NCBI GenBank assembly: GCA_963920665.1
Contig: OY987265.1
Location: 25,487,001 to 25,551,000, forward strand
Reading direction: 5' to 3'
DNA from: Straminergon stramineum
Lineage: Eukaryota > Streptophyta > Bryopsida > Hypnales > Calliergonaceae
Length of the DNA: 64,000 nucleotides
The notes below the pieces were generated by a model. The model had not been told where the DNA came from and did not search any database. It was given only the letters and a program-made list of their open reading frames with translations. The position numbers and the translations under genes were made by a program. Positions within the stretch are counted from its first letter, which is position 1. Each line of letters begins with the position of its first letter. Of the stretch, positions 60,201 through 64,000 are shown piece by piece.

Positions 60201-63200
60201 AATTTGACAATTTGTCAAATATTTTGCCTTTAGCCTTTCATTGTGGTGATATTTTTACTTGCTTTATAATACTATGGATCGACATATTTTTGGCTTATGT
60301 GCATTTAGTAGATATTTTTCACCAAAGATAGAGTGAATTTGCTTAGTATTATGATGGCTTGCAGGGGCTTTTTCACTTCCTTGCCAAGAGCATTATACAC
60401 TTTATATCCAAAGAAGCGAACCTTGGATTTGAGTGTTTGAACCTAAATCAACGACGGGATTTAGGCTTCACATTCTCATTTCCTGTTATTCAAACCAAAG
60501 TGAACCAAGGCGAAGTCCTTGCATGGACCAAAGGGTTTAAAATCACCGATGGGGTAAGAATGTTTTCAAACACAAATGACCTCTAACTTCCTAAATTTAG
60601 GGAAGTTGGAAATTCTCAACTACAATATTTAACAAAGGTATTGAGAATATTTTGAGAAGTTCATTTTATCCAATTGATATTCATTTAGGTAGATTCAAAC
60701 AAGATTGCGTAGTACATCATTGGAAAGAAGAAAGCATGCTCTATCTCAAGCAATGGCATAGATATTTTGGAAGACTACTTCTAATATTAGAGTTAATACT
60801 TTTTAAAAATTTAGATTTTAATATCTCTAATTCAAGCATTTGGGATTTTATTACCTTCCATTTAAACATGCCCTTGTAATGTTAAAATGATTTTAGGTCC
60901 TTCCCTTCTATGGGGATTGTAATCAATGCAGGTTGGAGCAGATGTGGTGGAGCAATTACAGACAGCTCTTACGGAACTTGGCTCGGAGAATACAAAAGTC
61001 GTATGTTTGGTATGAATTTCACTGTTGAATTTTTGTAAATTGGACCTAATGTTTTTAGCACTTTTGAGTGGTTTGTATAGGGATTTCTTTTGTTCAACCT
61101 TATTATTTCTTCATTGATTCTAGTGATATAAATTTGGCCCCGTTTGAATTATACTTTACCAATCAAATTGGTCATTTTCAACCATGAATCCTTGATCCTA
61201 TTATAGATGAATGACCTTTGGGGGTTCTGTTAATTTTTTTTTTTCTGTTTTTGTGATAAAATCCATTGCTAAGTACTACAAAAATGAATTCTGGGGGAAT
61301 TTGAGGCATTAGTTATTCTTGAGGTTCTCTCATTGTTCAAAAAATAAGTATCCAAATTAAACCTCATGTTTTTTTCAATAGGCTTGAGTAAATCACATGA
61401 AGAATTTCCTTTTTGTATAACTAGATTTATGTGTGGACAACTATTTGTAATGTTCTTCATTAATTCTAGTGATATAAAACTTGGACACCCATATCAATTA
61501 TGCTTTTCATAAAATAACCAATAAAATTGAAAACAAACAACACTGTGGATATGTGTTTTTGAATGGAGTAAGGTAACTCAACCCATGGCAATCAAAATCC
61601 TCCTTTTGATGTACATGTGTGGTGTGAAATGTACATCACAAGAAGAATTTTGCTGACAATGGGCTTATTCAAACTTGTGATGCAATGCAGGTGAATGACA
61701 CAGTCGGGACGTTAGCTCAATGTAGATATTGGCTCCAAGATGCCATGGTGGGCATTATTTTGGGCACTGGAACCAATGCGTGCTATGTGGAGCGTGCTGA
61801 TGCTGTGTCTTGCTGGACAAGTCCAACAAATGCACGCTTGACGGTAAATAATCCTCTTGGCCACACTAATCTAGTTTTGCAGAAATTTTCAAAATTGATT
61901 CAAAATCATGTCAATTGAAAATTCAGATTCTACTGAGAATTCAATTAAAGGTATCAATGGCAGGCACCTTGGATTGAATAGTCAATATAATCACGATTCA
62001 ATGCTTTCTGTGTGTCTACATTGTGAAAATTTTGTTCATCTACATTAGCAAATCATAGTGAAAATTGTTGCAAGTAGAATTTGTATTTTTTCAATTACTT
62101 GAAGAAGGTTTTATAAATTTTCAAAAGCAATGCACTATAGTGTCCTTACAATGAGTCATAGACTCACTAGGAATAATATATTTGGAACCTTGGAACAAAA
62201 AAATTGATACTTGAAGAACGATACCCTTGAATAGTCACCTTGATAATGTACACAAGTTTTCAACATGAGGATGATGAATTCACATTGTTGATTTTGAGGT
62301 GAGGGAAAGAGAATCCTCCACAACTTATATTGAACAAAGGATCTAGCCAGAGATTGATGTAGAATGCTCTAACTTTGGATGTCAATAGGTGGTTAATGTT
62401 GAATGGGGTAATTTCTTCTCCGAAAATCTTCCTCGAACGTTTGCTGACAAGGAGTTGGACAAGGATAGTTTGAATCCTAACCGACAGGTGAGCTCAAAAT
62501 TGCAATAAAAAGTTTTGCTAATAAATGTACTCTTAGAAAACCTTCTCAAGGTCTTGGAACATGCATGCATAACATTATTAACCAATGTAGCTAGGGAGTA
62601 TTAGGTGTACAAAGGTAGATTAGCTAGCAGTAGAAGGAAGATTGAAGGTCCTTGGGAGTAAAGCTACAATGTGAAGGCATGATTTGAAAGGCCTACATGG
62701 GCACCAACATAGTGCCATATAGTGGCTTTTGAACCATGCTCTTGCAATGTAGGTTGATTCTCTAGGACATCCTTCTACTATTGCTAGCACATTTACTTTG
62801 TACACGAAATACTTCATGGCTACATTGGATAATAAATGTTATGAGTGTATTATCAAGGAATCTCCTTCCTACGAGTGTAGGTGTGATTTATTGGTCTCTT
62901 TTTGCTTAAAGCTGAGAGTGGCAAATGCAAAAATACTCCACCTCTCGCCATTTCTATTGGTAATCTTTTGACTTCTTTAATAATGTTATGTACGTGTCTT
63001 CTAGGTAGTAATATATTGCATGTGATTGAGAATTGAAGTGTTTTTTCTTGAGAAGGGAACTTGAATGTACTCTTTGGAAGGAAGGGTAATCCAAAGAAGT
63101 GGATCCTGTTGTAGGAATTCGAGAAAATGATTGGCGGTATGTACATGGGCGAAATTGTGCGTCGTGTCCTGCTCAAGATGGCTCAAGTGACAGGCCTGTT

Positions 63201-63245
63201 TGGCCCAGAAGTTCCGGAAAGACTAACAAAGCCTTTCTCTCTCCT
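57249..63245 (+). CDS. HXK: Hexokinase, exons 1-7, 3'-partial
   Basis: Hexokinase phosphorylates glucose and other hexoses with ATP; some plant members also signal glucose status. Exons: 57249-57430, 58710-58860, 60365-60553, 60932-61009, 61691-61843, 62389-62487 and 63115-63245, all with GT..AG introns, giving 327 residues. Plant genes usually have nine exons and about 500 residues, so the rest lies to the right. Seen motifs: [10 protein letters not shown] (71-80), the complete hexokinase signature from LGFTFSFP to WTKGF (144-169), VNDTVGTLA with the catalytic Asp (203), GTGTNA (225-230) and VEWGNF (255-260). The start ATG has a good context (AACATGG). The N-terminus lacks the membrane anchor or transit peptide of many plant hexokinases, suggesting a cytosolic type unless an upstream exon exists. 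The loop before EWGNF reads SPTNARLT instead of the usual LLPKSGEM. Confidence 0.97.
57470..58090. repeat. Five degenerate tandem repeats at the start of hexokinase intron 1
   Basis: Units of about 118-140 bp each contain a GGAACAGCGCAGTGGTGG-like block, CATCTTGCTGGTGGAATT, TAGGGTTTGAG-TTTTCTTGTG and GAGCAGTGTTGACG. The GTTGACG landmark recurs near 57561, 57698, 57821, 57939 and 58079. Units 2 and 5 carry an extra palindromic arm (57637-57670 and 58015-58048). Confidence 0.85.
58921..58970. repeat. Two adjacent perfect palindromes in hexokinase intron 2
   Basis: TGGCTGTTACAGCCA (58921-58935) has 7-bp arms. Next to it a 14-bp perfect hairpin TCATGGTGCATAGT/ACTATGCACCATGA (58938-58951 and 58957-58970) has a 5-base loop. 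They lie about 60 bp after the 5' splice site. They may be a tiny fold-back element or a structured RNA segment. Confidence 0.75.
59581..59688. mobile_element. Fold-back MITE in hexokinase intron 2
   Basis: Two 47-bp arms (59581-59627 and 59642-59688) are near-perfect inverted repeats. They begin TAAGGTAAGTGA and contain GCCATTGTGG and CAAAATT, with a 14-bp spacer. Related single arms occur at about 22226-22290 and 29745-29830. A TA target is possible. Confidence 0.8.
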
Positions 63246-63477
63246 GTATGTTCATACAAACTATTCTTGTTGGTGTGGTAAGGTAGGAGGTCCAAAATGT
63301 GCCCATTTAAAAGCTGGAAATTAATTTGGGGGAGGTTAAACATTTTAAAATCAATTTTTCAGTATATTTTTCATGAAAGAAAAATGGAATTGGCATCTAA
63401 CCTAAGTCGTTTCATAATTTTTGGAGCTTCATGGAATTAGTTATGAATTTTTGAAGTTGAAACACAATGGTCACTAC

Positions 63478-63577
63478 AAGTGTCCACCTTTTGACATGTA
63501 CACTACTTGTACTGTAATGCTAGTGCAATGAAAAAGCAAAATGTGAAAATAGTGTACATGTCAGGAGGTGGACACTT
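63478..63577. mobile_element. Fold-back element in hexokinase intron 7
   Basis: Arms of 28 bp (63478-63505 and 63550-63577) match as inverted repeats with two mismatches: AAGTGTCCACC and GACATGTACACTA on the left, TAGTGTACATGTC and GGTGGACACTT on the right. The 44-bp loop shows nothing else. Confidence 0.78.
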
Positions 63578-63714
63578 TTAAAGCCTGAGTGCTTTATGGA
63601 CCTCTTACTATATAAAAAATACTCTTAGAAATAATGATGACTCATTTAAGATGTTGGTTCTTAAGTAGATGTTATCTATGTCTGGGTATTAGGTTACTCT
63701 TTCCGTCACTTTAA

Positions 63715-63938
63715 CATTGAATCAACATGTTGGTCACTATGGATATCATTCATTCTCATACTATGTGAATCATTTACTTAAAAAAAAATCCAAAAGCATT
63801 CATTGGAGGTCAAACTATTTTGCAAGACTTCTCCTTTTGGGCACGAAATGTCAAGGATGAACATCTGCACTTGTGTTTCAAATAGAAGGAGTTTCTATCA
63901 TCCATTGTTCACTTTTCAGCCTTTGCATCCTTATAGGG
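63715..63938. mobile_element. Short TTAA-flanked MITE (224 bp) in hexokinase intron 7
   Basis: TTAA (63711-63714) precedes CATTGAATC and the right end ATAGGG is followed by TTAA (63939-63942). It aligns along its length with 31112-31333 and 32643-32865 (CATTGGAGGTCAAACTATT block). Confidence 0.78.
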
Positions 63939-64000
63939 TTAAGTATTCTAATTAATATACTAGAAGTGTGCTTTCATTGGAACTCGGGAGGCACTTTGGG

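Larger units (their letters stand above)
63246..64000 (+). other. Hexokinase intron 7, continuing past the window
   Basis: The donor CT|GTATGT is phase 2. No sequence resembling the next hexokinase exon is visible up to 64000. The intron holds a fold-back element (63478-63577) and a short TTAA-flanked MITE (63715-63938). Confidence 0.8.

Overview
The window is nuclear DNA of a land plant. It is AT-rich (by eye about 35% GC), gene-poor and full of small transposons. Three things show this: a plant-type hexokinase gene split by GT..AG introns, a homologue of the plant-specific HSPRO (Hs1pro-1) family, and a U2 snRNA gene with plant-style upstream element and TATA box. The species cannot be fixed. 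Long introns, dense MITEs and a ZNF862-like hAT transposase fit a large-genome, perhaps seedless, plant, but that is inference.

Layout. 1-2194 (minus): HSPRO-like gene running off the left edge, with at least two introns. 2195-10420: intergenic, few recognisable repeats. 10421-16640: nested MITEs and a 98-copy ATTT microsatellite. 16640-17930: a long imperfect inverted repeat. 17930-35670: AT-rich intergenic DNA with many MITE copies and GC-richer islands near 27.5-29.5 kb. 37371-41591: two copies of a roughly 460-bp segment, with the U2 gene (39781-39971, minus) between them. About 42230-48463: a dead hAT transposase gene broken by stops, frameshifts, a TTAA-flanked MITE and a CACTA element, followed by a minisatellite-cored inverted-repeat element. 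48985-57200: intergenic with more MITEs. 57249-64000 (plus): the first seven exons of a hexokinase gene that runs off the right edge.

The two protein genes are far apart and do not form a cluster. Hexokinase phosphorylates and senses glucose. HSPRO proteins of other plants act in basal defence and bind SnRK1 subunits. A shared sugar-signalling theme is therefore possible, but nothing in the sequence links them.

The most notable content is mobile DNA. One MITE family always sits between TTAA tetranucleotides and has CCCCTAAA-type ends, including a copy inserted inside another copy. Four very short insertions of 33-84 bp look like 5'-truncated LINE tails, each with a clear target duplication. 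hAT, Tourist, CACTA and fold-back elements are also present. The U2 gene keeps all its stems but has GUAGCA in place of the near-invariant branch-binding GUAGUA.
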